Notes: a model not told the origin generated them from the sequence alone. 64,000 bases of DNA from Gnetum montanum (GCA_015680685.1 MNCI01004138.1:212290-276289); one strand, 5' to 3'. Positions 21,482 through 34,460 are shown, counted from the stretch's first letter. Made by a program: numbers and translations.

Positions 21482-22396
21482 CATGTAGGCTTACTTNAGG
21501 AGGAAGGAAGGTAGGGGGATGAGGATAGGAAAGGGATATGCTAGTGTAGAGATGCATTAACATACTCTCCCAATAAGGGAGAAATTCTCAACTTTGCCCA
21601 TCATGCCTTCTACTTAATGTTTGCTACTGTTGAAGCACCATACAAGGATCATAACACATTGAAATCACCAAAAACCAACCTCACAAGGTGTATGAGAAAC
21701 AAAACAATAAGAACATTGTAAACTTAACTTAGATAATATTAAGGGTCATGAAAAATGAGTCAACTACTTAATTTATGCAATCCCATGAACATAGGACTAG
21801 AAAAGAGGGGCTAGAATAACAAGAGAATGATTATAAAACCAAGAAATAATGAAACATAGGCATAATTGAGGTTGATAAATAGAGTTTATCATGGTTAAAC
21901 ATTGAAGTAAAAAGAGTTAAAACTTACATAATGTGGGGAGTACCCAGGGTGGGGGGTGGGATGTGGTCGTTGTGGGGGATGTGCTGGTGTAGGGATGCAT
22001 CAATGCACTCTCCTAATAAGGGAGAAATGCTCAACTTTGTCCATCATGCCTTCTACTTACTGTTTGCTATTGTTGGAGCACCATACAGGGACCATAACAC
22101 ACTGCAATTACTAAAAACAAATCTCACAAGGTGTACAAGGAACAAACAAACAAAAAAATTATAAAATTACCTTAGATGACATTATAGGTTATGGAAAATG
22201 AGTCAGTTACTTAATTTATGCAATCACATGAACCTAGGACTAGAAAAGAGGGGTTAGAATAATAGGAGAATGATTATAATACTAAAAAATAATGAAACAT
22301 AGACATAATTGATGTAGATCAAAATGGCAAAGTATAGGGTATGGTTTTGGGGTTCCCTCCACTCTATGTAGTGGATCATTAAAGCATGCTGGGGGG

Positions 22397-22397
<1 letters not shown>

Positions 22398-22435
<38 letters not shown>
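22398..22435. repeat. (GT)n microsatellite in tandem unit 5
   Basis: About 19 uninterrupted TG dinucleotides followed by a G-rich tract. Confidence 0.97.
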
Positions 22436-22437
<2 letters not shown>

Positions 22438-22915
22438 GGTGGGGAGGGTGGTGGGAAGGTGAAGGAAGGAAGGGGGAGGAAGGTGGGGAGAGAAGGGGGA
22501 AGGGATGTGCTAACATAGGGGTGCATTAATGCACTCTTCCAATAAGGGAGAAATGCTCAACTTTGTCCATCATGCCTTCTACTTACTATTTGCTATTGCT
22601 GGAGCACCATAAAAGGACCATAACATATCAAAATCACTGAAAATAAACCTCACAAGGTGTATGAGAAACAAAACAATAAGAAAACTATAAAATTATGTTA
22701 GATGATATTACGGGTAATGGAAAATGAGTTAATTACTTAATTTATGCAATCCCATGAACCTAGGACTAGAAAAGAGGGGTTGAAATAATAGAGGAATGAT
22801 TATAACACAAAAAAATAATGAACCATAGGCACAATTGAGTCAAATCAATAGAGTTTATCATGGTCAAACCTTGAAGTACAAAGAATCAAAACTTACATAA
22901 GTGGAAGACTAATCA

Positions 22916-24949
22916 AGTGCCATATGTAATGCAAACCTTACCATCACTAGGAGATAAGCTTAGCTTAGTTACATACGATGGCAACCCACCAAGGATTCAT
23001 AAGTGGGCCCTTCTTAGAGCAGGAACTTATCTCCATTACCCTTGTGAAACTCGTTGATGAAACACTCGTGGATTTCTAATAACTAGTGAGACATTAGCCT
23101 CAAATAGAAATTTATCCCCTTGGATGACTAGATCTCATCCTTTGCTTAATTAACCTCCTACCACACACAACCATGAACAAGAATGGAATAGAAGAGATGA
23201 AAAATGAATAATGGATGATAGAGAGAAAGGAAGAGAGTTCAACATCACTGAATCCGTTGCTCATGGAGCATGTGAGCACATCCTACATCCCATAAGAGAT
23301 CCCCTGTTGCATTATTTCACCACTACTTGTCAATATAATAGGAATCACCTTCCTAATCTCCTTTTCAAGCATAAGGTCATACTGACCACATTTAATGTCA
23401 TCTAGTCTTGATTGTTTTATGGTGTAACCATTGGTGTGAACCAAATCAAGGTAATGTACCACCAAAAATCTAGAAGTCAAGATTCTAGTTTGGTTTTTCT
23501 CTATCCATGAACGTATGCATGGTAGGCTCCTTGAATTTTGCTATATCAGAAACCTTTCCTTAATCTCCTTGGCTACACTAATGATTCTACATCCCCATAC
23601 AAAGCACAATACCATGACCATTAAGAGAAAATTTTTAGGGTTCAGATCTTGTCAAGGAATGGACCAAGGATAAAGATTGTTGAGTGTGAGAATAAATGAG
23701 TAGGGACTTAGGTAGAAGTAGTAATTAACATTACCAAGGTTTACAAAGAAAGAGACTTGTGGGCCTTCATGATCATGGGTAAGGATGAGCAAGGGATTAT
23801 CTTGGATTGCATATTATGAGGAGTCAATTGATATGGGAAATGGATTGAACATGAGAAAATTTTGCATAAGTATAGGTTCAATCACTGGGTTGACTATGGT
23901 GTGATCAACTATGAGATTGGTTTGTATGATAAACATACCAAGTTTTATAACCAATAAGCTTGGAAGTACATTGCTCTTTCCATCACCTCTTCTCTCTTTT
24001 CTTTCTTTTCTTCTTTTTTTTTTGAATTTTCTTTTCTTCTTAGCATTATTCATCTTTTTTTCTTTTTTTCATATATATTTTATTTTTATTTAATTCATAT
24101 AAATAGGATTTTTGATGGAGCATGGGAGTTATGGAAATAATTAGAGTGCCAAATCACCACCTGGAGTCTTTGACTTTTACAAAAATGAGAATCCATCCCC
24201 CACAACATGACATACATAGGTTTATGACATTACAACCTCTTTTGAACAAGGTGTCTAGGCAAGGCAGAATATGCACCTTGGTACAATCACACTGATTAGA
24301 CCTATCTTGTGGTTACAAGAACCCTTGATAACACAACCTTTTCATACCAGTGACTAGGAACTCTTCTAGGATTCCAAAGCTCATCCTAAGGTGCAAATTC
24401 ACCACCTACCCATAGTTCCAATAACATTAACTTCTTAACTCACAGTGCCAGTCCTTACTCCCTATTGAATTTAAACTTGGTTCACTAGTGATATATTGAA
24501 GAAAAATGAATGGATGATTGTTGTTGCAGAGCATTTATTGATGAATGCTCCACATTGGACCCATTTGGTGCTCTTGCATCATTATCACATCTATAGTTTA
24601 TCCATCCACCGTTGGCTTATTAGATGAGGATTGATAAAGAAGTTGGACTACTTTTCCCATACACATAAACAAAAATATACTCTCAAAGAAAAGAAAATCT
24701 CATGATTGATCATTCATTAAGGTCAAAAAGTAAACAACATTCTAACTAAACACATCAAAAGAAAAAATAGTAGAAAAATAAAATTTTAAATGGGATGAAG
24801 GATTTCTCCCCCATGAATAATCCATGTATATAACTTGGGAAGCATTTAAGTAGCAAATTAAGCATTAATTATGGTCAAAGGTGAAAGATGTTCATTATGG
24901 TATATAAGGTGTTGTAAAAAAGATGCTTTATTTAGCTTGTTTGAATGGC
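22916..24949 (-). other. UTR-like and unassigned sequence of element C
   Basis: Near 22985-23070 a stretch resembles the B 3' UTR around 9500-9590 (ending ...cccttgtgaaac / cccttgtggaac). A pyrimidine-rich tract lies at 23980-24080. RT and integrase, expected here in a full element, are not found. No other gene is seen. Confidence 0.4.
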
Positions 24950-26280
24950 TCATGGCCATGATGTGGCATGACCAGGAGGGTTCATAAGGTTCTCTAGTAG
25001 TTCATTCTTTTGATCTCATTCCTTCTACCAATCTTAAGGTAGGGGTCTTGGAAAATCAGTCTTGCATTTATGGTGCTTAACCAGGCTCTTCCTATCATAA
25101 TAAGAAGACCCTCTTCTACCTTATCTTTTAACCTGAGCATCAAAAAATAAGTGGGATATAATCAACATGCAACATAAGTGATTATATTCTATACATATCC
25201 CATGGGGTATGCGTATGATTGGTCTACTAACTTCAATTGAATGTTGGTGCACTTGAGAGGAAGAAGTTCCCAATCAAGGTATTGTTACAATAAGATGATA
25301 TTGACTTCTAAACTAAAGTCATAGAGAGCTAGAGAATGACGGCTTTCATCAATTTGTATTTTCATCATGGAACTATCAAGATCTGGTTGCTTTTCAGAAA
25401 AACTTTGTTCTTTAACTACCTATGTTACCACCATAGACATAGAGATGGTGACAACATCATCATTTGATGCCATCATGCTATCTTCACTAGACATAGCAAT
25501 GGAACTCATTTCTAAAGTACATATTGTAGTTGAATTATGGTCAAGAATATTTATTAACCTCTTGAGTATGGACTTTCGTTTAGCTTGAATTATTTTCATC
25601 TCCACAAGGTGGAGAGAATGATACAGACCCAGTCCTGTGATTCTCACATATGTGCTATGATAAAATTTCCTATTGTAGAACCTCAAAATTTTTCCCACAA
25701 CCCAATTAATAGATGACTATTAATATTTCCTAGATGCATGGATAGAAGCAAGATCATTACCATAGGTGATATTACATGATTTGGCTTACGTTGGTTATGG
25801 TTTACTATTTATCCCACCTTGCATGGGACCAAAAAGTAGAAGCTGTTGTTGTTATTGATGGAAAGATTGGTTGACAAGATTGTTGGAAGTGGGTAAGAAC
25901 TATTGACGTATCATTATTAGGGTTTGATAAGTACCTACTTGCACATCATAGAAGTAAGGATTAGGTGGAGGCATCATTTGTTGTAGCACTCAAGTTGGAA
26001 GATTCCATTGAGTAGCATTTCAAGTATTCAGAGCTTGCCATTGTTTGTATTGTTGCATGGGCTATGGATAAGGACCATCAAGATAGTATAAACAAATAGG
26101 ATATGTGGTCCTCCATGTTTGCCTCTTGATGAATTTTAGATTCTTAGGTACCTTTCCCATGTCACCAATCATGTGATCCATGACTAGGTAGCATTGGGAA
26201 TCATGGCAGTCTGCATAGTATTTGTAGGAACCCTCATAAAGTTCATAGTGCTATTCGCATATGTTATACCTAAATTATAA
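24950..26280 (-). pseudogene. gag C-terminus and protease of element C
   Basis: On the - strand from 26280: a Cys/His segment with Tyr-Ala-Asp-Cys-His-Asp-Ser-Gln-Cys and Met-Asp-His-Met (26160-26230), then a Pro/His/Asn-rich linker, an acidic Ser/Met-rich spacer (25420-25560), and the second half of protease (24990-25300) with Leu-Pro-Leu-Lys, Asp-Gln-Ser-Tyr-Ala-Tyr-Pro and the diagnostic Met-Ile-Gly-Arg-Ala-Trp-Leu-Ser-Thr-Ile. The catalytic Asp-Ser-Gly is not visible in the present frame. Stops are frequent. The sequence resembles D at 37624-38880 but is shorter. RT does not follow. Confidence 0.6.
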
Positions 26281-27879
26281 CAAAAAATAAATAGAGAAGA
26301 ATAATATTAAATAATGTATATTTGTTATCATGTTACATGTTCCAAACATGGAAAGAATTGGAATCAATACATATATAAGTTAAGAGGAAAAATCATGTAG
26401 ATAGAACCAACAAACATAACAAATAGTTAATACTAGTTAAAGAATACAAGATATAGAATTATTCTTAATAAAATTTCAGCAACAAGTAGTATAAGATACT
26501 AACACTATAGATGGTGTTGTACACCATGATGGTATATACAAACTATTCATGATGTTATTAAATATAGACATCACTTAGTATGTTCAGCTTGCTAGAACAT
26601 ATAAAATCTTTAACAAATTCCATATTATGGTTGATAGGCTATGTCCTTATTCAATTGAAGGATTGTATGCCTTCATTTTGTAATCAATGATCTATGAAGG
26701 GATGTCATTTTGAGGACTATTTGTGGTCATGAATTGTATGATTAAATGTGTGATTCATCGAGGCATTTTTGTAGATATGTGAAAGATTATCTTTGTAGAA
26801 ACAACCTTCACTACAACTTTGTGAGAGATGCATAGCACAAGTTTAATTTGCTTCATGTCAATCTGTATCAATTGAAACCTTGAAAAGTAGAGAAGATCTA
26901 AATTAAGAAACTTCTTCAAAAAGTTTGCAAGAAGATTATTAATTATCTCTAAGTTTTAACTATGGATAATAACTCAAAAATCAAGAGCCACGGATGTCAT
27001 GAGCTTTTTCTGACTTAATTCTACCTTAAGCATCAATCATAGTTATAAAATCTCTAAATAATGGATGGTTAATTAATTATAAAGGAACATCATGAATACA
27101 AGTGAAGCAAACACCTTACTAGCCAATTATTCTCATGTTCTCTTCTTTGGCATCATAAAAATCCTAGTAATACAAATGAAGCAACATAGTAAACTATAGA
27201 ACATTTATAAAGAGTAAAATTAACAAGTTAAATAGTAAAAAATGATTTATAAAATACGTGATTAATTAAAACTAAAGAGTTTATTAATTTTGTAGATAAA
27301 TAAATGTCTATTAGATAGAAAGCACATTCATCACATAGAAAATAAAAATAAATTTAACAAAGTGATTAAGTACAATTGGATGCAACAAAAATAGATCATA
27401 AATTTTTTTTGTTAGAATCATATAGTTTTTTCTAAGATATTTAGGCAAATGAAAATTAGGAAAAATATGCTTCTCATCCTTAAGAGCTCCTAACCCACAT
27501 AACTTGCATGTATGTTCTTCTTCTACTTTCTCTCTTGAGTCAATGAACTCAAATGAAGCTTATGGATTAAGTTGTAAGATCAAATTAGGATTTTAGTTGT
27601 AAGGTGATAAACTTTCAACTGTAATTAATTACCTCTAATATGTTTCAATTAAAATTTTTTCTTGCTGTTCAAATTTGATCATAAATTTTCACCATTTGCT
27701 TCTTAACTAACTTGCAAATATGCTTAAGATTATTTTGCACTACTTCCAATGAGATATCTAATGTTCTTAATCATTGTGTCTCCTAGAAATGCCATCTTTA
27801 TTCTTTTATGTCTGTAATATCTTATTTAAAAATTTTGGTTTGCTTAGTTTTTGCTAAATTTTGAATATAACTAATGAAT
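26281..27879. other. AT-rich unassigned sequence
   Basis: No reading frame or element end recognised, apart from the two-copy repeat at 26625-26800. Confidence 0.5.
26625..26800 (+). repeat. Dispersed repeat shared with 46868-47045
   Basis: Shares, in the same orientation, the order ggct-a-gt, attgaaggattgt / attagaggattgt, cttcattttgtaatca / cttcattttataatca, and attaaatgtgtgattcat / cttaaatgtgtaattcat. The family is unknown. Confidence 0.6.
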
Positions 27880-28640
27880 TAACAAGGAGATTTAACTTCT
27901 AAGGGGAGTAAGTCACATTCCAAAAATAACATGGAATAAGGTGTATGTGTTTCATCTTTAATTAATCAAATAAAAATAATGTTTGTACCCTTCAATAGCC
28001 TACCAATATTTTTTACTAGGGCCTAGCACCTTATAGCACGTCCATAAAACATTGTAGGCTAAATGATAGCCTAAAACATTTTTTTTCCTAATATTTCAAG
28101 CCCATAATTAAAAAGGATTTATATTTATTTTACTTGCATATGGAGCCTTAAGTCCTCCTATAAATATCTCATTGATATGTTCATTCTATCTATAGTTACT
28201 CATGTAATGAAGACCTAATTGTCTAAAGGATTTTACTATTTATACATTTGTAGTCCCAAATTTAAAATTATAATATGAATTTATTTTATATCATATCACA
28301 AATTTTTTTTCACATTTAATTGTAAGCTAGAATATAAACAATAATTTTCTAGAATTTATAACATGTTTTACATGCCTTTTTTCAAAGATAGAAATTAAGG
28401 TGGTGTCATTCGCATAAACAAGTAGATTCATTAAACGGGATAGTATATTGATGGTTTCTTGTACATATATAATCATGAAAACCATCAATAAAGATCAAAA
28501 AAAGTTAGAGATAAATATTATTCTTTCATCACTTCAAATTTTCTCTTGAATTGAAAATTATCCCCTAACTCCTTATCTTTGAGCTTAACGATGACTTCTT
28601 CATATAGATTTTGTATTGCTATCATTAATTCTATAGAAAT
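27880..28640 (-). pseudogene. LINE-type reverse transcriptase fragment
   Basis: The - strand shows, in the right order, a segment like Ala-Ile-Gln-Asn-Leu-Tyr-Glu (about 28600), a Leu-Phe-x-Leu-Tyr-like stretch (about 28500), and Leu-Val-Tyr-Ala-Asn-Asp-Thr-Thr-Leu (28400-28424), a decayed Tyr-Ala-Asp-Asp active site. A later segment, Lys-Phe-Gly-Thr-Thr-Asn followed by Phe-Arg-Gln-Leu-Gly, resembles the region after the active site of non-LTR reverse transcriptases. Frameshifts and stops are many. No endonuclease or poly(A) tail was found. Confidence 0.55.
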
Positions 28641-30019
28641 TCTAAATTAATTTAATAAAAATAGCAAATCATGATAGTTAACATGTACAAATGACTTAAC
28701 AATTCATGAAAACAAGAAGTCATGATGGTTATGAAGTCACAATGTGTAAGACTACAACAATGTTGTGATTATTTTAGGTCTGGAAAATCATGAAAGAGTG
28801 CAGTAGAGGCAATAACAAAATAGTAGAAATAGGGCACAATATAAGCTCTAGATAGCTAAACCACATGCATAAAAATATGTAATTGTTTTGATGTGTTTTT
28901 CATCTAGTAGGTTCACAAATAAATAGTGTTCTTTGTGAGTTTGGGATAGTGAATAAACCCAACTAAGTACAAGCTTGAGCTATTTAAACCTCACAATTAC
29001 TCTTGAAAAGAGTTATCTTAATTAACCAACCATACTTTACTATTATGTTGAGATTTAAGATTCTTTAAAAGAGGAGAACCTGGTTTATTAAGAATTCGGA
29101 ATCAGGCCATTAAAATAAGAATAATTCTAAGTGAATAATAGTTCATAAGTCACAATTATAAAAAAAAACAAAGTATTTAAGAACATTCAAGATAATATTG
29201 AATATGTAGAAACATAGTATATCACTTTGTAAGTCATAACAACTACACAAATAAGATAACTATCATACAAAGAATGGTTAACTTAAAATAGGAAATTCAC
29301 AATTATAAGAAAAGTAGGAAATATATGCCAATTCACACAAAGAATGATCAACTTTGAAATAGGAAACTATGATGATTATACATCTTTAACTTAAATGTTA
29401 CACATTGAGGTTGATAAATATGCCAATGCATAATAATAATAGATACTATGAATATTTGAATTTCCTTAATAAATCTTTGATAAATGCCACAATTTAAAGT
29501 TACTTTTAATGTGTCTTTAGATGTTGAAGACGAATATAATCTAAGGGAATAAAGCAAAAATATATCCTTAAAATGATGATTTAAAGTGATTCTAATAAAC
29601 AGTATTAAACCAACATTCTTTAGTAAGGCTTAAACAATTTTTAGTAAACTTAGCATTATAGAAATATGAGATATGTAGAAAAGAGTACTATAACCTTCTT
29701 AACATTTATGAAAAACTCTACCATATATGCATAAAAAAGAGGTAAAGTTTGATATCTTTGCTTAATGAAGAAAAATTATAGAATGTTAGATTTTTGAAAG
29801 ATGTTGAAAACCTAATGAAAGAAAATTTATAGAAGATAAAAATTTAAAAAATTTATAACAAATCTTCTACGAACTTTAAGTAGATTTTTTTCTATTAGTA
29901 AAATTTATAAGTAAAATGTCTCATTTTTGTAAATGTTTTGATTATATTCAATATAACTTTTTTATTTGAAAATTGTTTAACATTAAAAAATATTTTAAAC
30001 AAAAGAAGCAAAAGGATGA
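28641..30019. other. AT-rich unassigned sequence
   Basis: Low-complexity AT-rich DNA with only short frames. No features recognised. Confidence 0.5.
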
Positions 30020-30960
30020 TTTTTTTTTATTTTGTAGGTTAATCATCATCACCATAGCCTTTTTTCCAATTGGGTATGGCTACCTGAGTTTTCTTTCATT
30101 ATTAGCTTTTATTAAGAGCTAATGCTCAATCTATTTATAATTTTTCATACATGTGCTAACCATTTTTTCTTATGTCATTTTTTATTTTCCTCTCAAAGAT
30201 TTTTCTAGAACTATTATGTGGTAATCTTTCTTAAGAGGTTTATTATTTGATCTTCTTTAAATATAATCAAACCATCTAAGATACCATTTTTACAACCTAT
30301 GTGTAATATAAGTTCATTTAAATTTCTGTAATACATCTATGATGAAATTTATCTTGCCTTGTAATAGTCAACATCTATCTAAGCATTCACATTTCTACCA
30401 CATTAATTTATTTCTCATCCAAATTTTTGAAAACTTAACATTTAGTATCATATAAAATAACAAGTTGATTCACCATTATGTAAAATTTTCAATTTAGTTT
30501 TATCAGGATTCTTTTATTACATATAGCACCACTAGGTTATTTCAATTTTAACCATTTTTCTCAATCATATTTCTTATATCTTTATCATTTCATCATCTAA
30601 TTGTAGCATTGATTAAAGCATTACTCATAGATAATAGAATTTTTACAGTGATAGACTATTTGGCCTAAATTGTTCCTTTATTTTATCAATTATTTATATT
30701 CTTACTAAAGTTATGTTCTATGTATTCTATCTTACTTTACTAGTTTTTTAATGACTCTAAAACTTGGCTTCACATTTTCATTTTATTTTATAAGAAATAT
30801 TTGGTCAAGATATATCCAACAATATTATATCATCCACAAACAACATACAAGAGAAGAAATACATTCATAACTTAAATTTGAATATAGGCTCTCCTAAAAT
30901 ATTTGTTAAATTAATCTTAATTATTATTTTGTTTATCAAGCATATTTGAAATCTTTATCT
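30020..30960 (-). pseudogene. RTE-like LINE reverse transcriptase C-terminal fragment
   Basis: From about 30870 on the - strand: Cys-Met-Leu-Phe-Val-Asp-Asp-Ile-Ile-Leu, an active-site block of the Tyr/Phe-Ala-Asp-Asp type with Ala replaced by Val, then Trp-Ser-Gln-Val-Leu-Glu, Ser-Lys-Ile-Glu-Tyr-Ile-Glu and Asn-Phe-Ser in the order usual for plant RTE-like LINEs. Further left (30100-30600) is a decayed C-terminal part with Asp-Ile-Arg-x-x-Ile, Trp-Asn-Trp and Leu-Phe-Tyr. Stops are frequent and the 5' part is missing. The family assignment is from memory of this well-conserved block. Confidence 0.6.
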
Positions 30961-31524
30961 AAATTTAAATATAATCATATATATTTCAATAAAAGCATTA
31001 TTTTCATTTATGAATTATAATTTTTAAAAATATAGAAAAAGAGATCTAAAGGTTGAATGTTCATTCTACAAGTAAGATCTTAGAAGGGTCTATACATGAG
31101 TGAGATCTTAATCTCTTTTCTAGTGGCTATTCCTAGGCTGGAATCTAGGTCTTATTAATTAAGAAAATCATCTCTCTATAAGATACCCGCTTCTTTTTAT
31201 GAAAGAAAAATCTCGTATATAAAAAAGGGATAGCCCTTCCTTTTAAAAAAATTACAAATTTTTTATATTAAAAGTGTCATCCCTTGAAGGTTAAATGTTC
31301 ATCCTATTACTTGAAAAGATACTCTATATTTTTTTAAAGAAATTTAAAATATAATATATTAAAATAGATCATTATTTGAAGACTCAATACTCATCCTATT
31401 GTTTGCAAAGGTTGATAAATAAGCATCTATGATTAAATCTGAGTCTTATGACTTGAGAAATGATGAGTTATGAGTATATCCAATTTCCAATCTATGATCT
31501 ACAAGCATCACGATAGATCATGTA
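30961..31524. other. Left flank of element D, unassigned
   Basis: AT-rich, with repeated words (aaggttgaatgttcat, gaaggttaaatgttcatcctat, gactcaatactcatcctatt at about 31045, 31285 and 31380) suggesting a short degenerate tandem repeat. The last five bases before D are atgta. Confidence 0.45.
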
Positions 31525-32380
31525 TGATGAGCAACGAGGTACCCCTACGTTGAACCATATAAATCACTAAAGCGTTACGTGAGATCCGGTCAAATTCTGT
31601 GGACCTATAGTTATCTAGTACACTAGTTTCTCTAGGAAGTGAAATGAGCATTAAGAACAGTTATTGTCTTTTCAACTATACTTGTGAGGCTCAAGGGTAT
31701 GGTTTAAGTGTAATTGAGGTATATGATTTTTTTTATCGTTTTATGTTTTATAGATGTGATCACTTATAACAAGAATGAAAAGTAAAGTAATTTAAAATAT
31801 AACTTGTTTACTACTTATCTAGCCTAACATAAGTAACCATCCCACTTTCCTAAACACATCCTGAACACATATAGTGCTGCTAGGCTACCAAACGTTAAGC
31901 ATTGCTAGGTTACCAAGTAATATATGTATGCTTGAAGTGGTCATGCTTGCATTCATTAACTGCTAGAAATAAATTGCTTAATTGAAATGTAGTAAAGTAA
32001 AGTGCCTTAAAAGAAACATTAATCTAGTCTCAATGCTACAAGGATGGTCAAAAGAGTTTGTTTTGTTCCCATCACACTACTACACCCAGGTACATTAGTG
32101 CTTGAACAAAGAACTGAATACACTTAGACTTCTTCTATGGGCACTCAGAAAATATTCTAACTTTGAGGAAAATAAACTGCAAGAGCTTTGCTACTTTGGC
32201 TGAAAACTAACAAAAAAAATGACTCAAAACTAGAGCCTAGGCACTATATTTATAGGCCAGTGTATATACCCCAACATTGGATACTCGATGTCGTAGCGAG
32301 ACCTCGATGTTGCATACCTAACATCACAGCTCTGATGTTGCGTACCTGATGTCAAGGTAGAGGAAAAAAATGATTCATCA
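31525..32380 (-). repeat. 3' LTR of element D (856 bp)
   Basis: On the - strand it begins TGATGA at 32380 and ends TCATCA at 31525. U3 has GATGTTGCGTACC, GATGTTGCATACC and CGATGTCG repeats at 32270-32360; the TATA box is near 32245. R/U5 matches 40813-41658 closely. Confidence 0.9.
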
Positions 32381-32396
32381 TACCCCCATGATTGAA
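32381..32396 (-). promoter_or_regulatory. Polypurine tract of element D
   Basis: The - strand has TTCAATCATGGGGGTA directly before the LTR. Confidence 0.7.
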
Positions 32397-34460
32397 TGAA
32401 AACTTGTTCTTGAGTGTAGAAGAGGAGGAAAAAATTCTTTACAAAATATATTGGGTAGGTGTGGGATTATTGACTAACATACAACTGACTCAAATGGAAT
32501 AGATAGACCTTGAGTGCCCAAGTGTATGGAATTACAATTTTTACAAAATTGGATATTTATGATGAGAGAAGTGAACACCATGAATAACATTGACATCCAA
32601 CACCTCTTAGCAATTGAAGAATGAGAGAGAAGAGATCCAACAATCATGAATGGTTCTCATTGTATGGTACTGCTGCATCATCCTTGGTGAAGATAGTTCT
32701 GCTTCTAGTCCATGCTTCCCACTGCAATCATAGCAGAATCATAAATTAGTATGCAATGTGTAACACATAACTATTAAATGGCTTGTCTCATTGGTGGTTA
32801 CACTCAGCTAGGTTGTGATTGTGGTAGATTGATTTCTTTAGTAGTGTGAGCTGGAAGGTTAACAGATAGGGTAAAATAGATAAGTGATCGATTAGATTTG
32901 AAAAAAGTTAACACAAGGAAATATTTGAAGAGGGTATAAGAATTTACAACAATAAAAAGAAAAATTCACTAAAATATATCATGAAGGTGTGCACAATTAG
33001 ATGTCATTGATGGGGTAAACAAAAAAAAATTGATTGTAAGAGTATTTAAGGGGAAAGAACTTAACTAACCCAACCAAAAGATATGTAAGTGGATTCTCCC
33101 CAAAGTAGGCACAAGCCTTTTATGCCCTTGCATAACTTCAAACCAAAGAGTTCGTGGGCTTTGTGGATGATTAATGATTACAAAAGGTTAAGTACAAAAA
33201 CCCAAAAGAAACTAACTAAGAACCCCAACACATCAAACTAGGACATTGAAAAAAAACATGCAACTGATAGTGAGGTGAGACATGGAAAGCATAGATGGAT
33301 GAGAGAGAGTGGAATGGAGTTCCTGATTAAGGTCACATGAAGCCCCTTGTGGAATTTGTGGTCAAATGACTTTATAGGATCCATCCTTAGTCTAGACTAA
33401 AACTAACCACGTTCAGTGACTTTGCATTGTTATTCTAAGACTAGTCCATCCCCTAAGACATAAGAGTGCTCCCACAGAACAACCATCATTCCTTATTAGA
33501 GAAGAAGTAGGAAGTAAGGAAGGGCCTTAGTTAGAGGGGATGAGTTCCATAACCAGTGCTTGTAGCCCATTTATTTTTTCTAAGGGATGTGCTTTGAATT
33601 CCCGTTGTTTTTGTTTTTGTTTTAAAGAAATGGAAACCACACCATGCAAGGATGTATGCATTTATTTTGTCCAAGGGGTGTGCTTTGAATCCTTATCATT
33701 TTTTTCTTTTTGATGAGAACCACATCATGCAAGGATGCATGCATTGATTTTGTCCAAGGGATGTGCTTTGAATTCTCATAATTTTTTTTTCTAATGAGAA
33801 CCATAGCATGTAAGGACTTATTCAACTTCCTTTATTGGTCGACATGGAATGGTAAGAAATTCGTGAAAACACATGTGCACCCAGGAAAATAGAAAGGTAC
33901 AAAGAATATCGAATCCCCTTGAAAGCATACCTTGTTCAAACCTTTGAATCCTACCAAATTCCAGAAACTACCAAGTCATAAATTTGTTAAAGCTATGTTA
34001 ATGAAAAAGGGATTGCATGTTTCCAAAACAAGGAAAACCATAGAGTTTGTGAATGGGTGGATGTTGTGGACTCATTGCCTATTGCATGAAAAGGAAAAAA
34101 TGTCCTAATCATCCATAATGAAATTCAAAGCCAAAAACCAAACACTAATAATCAAATAACAAAAATAGCACATACCACCATCAAGCAACACATTACCAAT
34201 GTACTTGGCACTTATTAACAAAAAGTTAGAAAAGCACACAAAATAAAATAAAAGAAAATATTAAAAAAAGTGTAAAATATCCAAGAAATAGCAAATGTAC
34301 TAATGATGGTGTAAAAAAAAGAATTAGAAAAGATTAATAACATTAAAAAAAAAATATGTAAAATAAATAATGTGTAAAATAAAATGTTGTAAAAAAAAAA
34401 GTGTAAAACAAAAAAATTGAAAAATTGAGGAGCCACTTATATGGTTAGCATGGGTGGCCA
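32397..34460 (-). other. Long 3' UTR of element D
   Basis: Corresponds to 1035-3008 of A. It holds a splice-acceptor-like site (CTAAT at 32745-32749, TTGCAG ending at 32722), the conserved ccaaagtaggcacaagcc segment near 33100, three tandem copies at 33570-33816 and a U-rich tract at 34215-34430. No aORF. Confidence 0.65.
33570..33816 (-). repeat. Three tandem copies of an 73-91 bp UTR unit
   Basis: Units start at 33570, 33661 and 33744. Each has tttattttgtccaaggg-like and gtgctttgaatt words, a T-rich spacer and a gagaaccacatcatgcaagga-like end. Element A has one such unit per UTR copy (about 45-150 and 1675-1780, reversed). Confidence 0.8.

Larger units (their letters stand above)
20155..22915 (-). 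repeat. Five-copy tandem array with TATA palindromes and hypervariable G-rich cores
   Basis: Five units of roughly 450-620 bp. Anchor words such as ggttttgg recur at 20210, 20759, 21378 and 22343, and taataagggagaaatgctcaa-like words occur near 20430, 21045, 21575, 22015 and 22540. Unit 4 lacks the TATA part. Units 1 and 2 carry the perfect 16-bp palindrome CCACTATATATAGTGG (20226-20241, 20775-20790); units 3 and 5 have decayed forms. Each unit has a different purine- or GT-rich core. Open frames within the G/C-rich cores (polyproline or polyglycine) are artefacts. Confidence 0.8.
17271..26280 (-). mobile_element. Probable element C: gag-protease, tandem promoter array and aORF
   Basis: The order on the - strand parallels B and E: gag end and protease (24950-26280), a stretch without RT or integrase, UTR-like sequence (near 22980-23100), tandem array with TATA palindromes (20155-22915), motif II (20015-20030), coiled-coil aORF (18760-19781), candidate polypurine tract (18516). 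No clear LTR pair or primer site was found, so treating these parts as one element is an inference. The chromovirus fragment to its left is separate. Confidence 0.45.

Noticed and set aside
20155-22915. CRISPR-like array
   Set aside because: Units are hundreds of bases long, spacers are microsatellites, and the context is a plant retrotransposon.
23814-24053. Lys/Arg-rich ORF on the - strand
   Set aside because: Caused by the pyrimidine-rich tract at 23980-24080; no motif and no similarity to the element proteins here.
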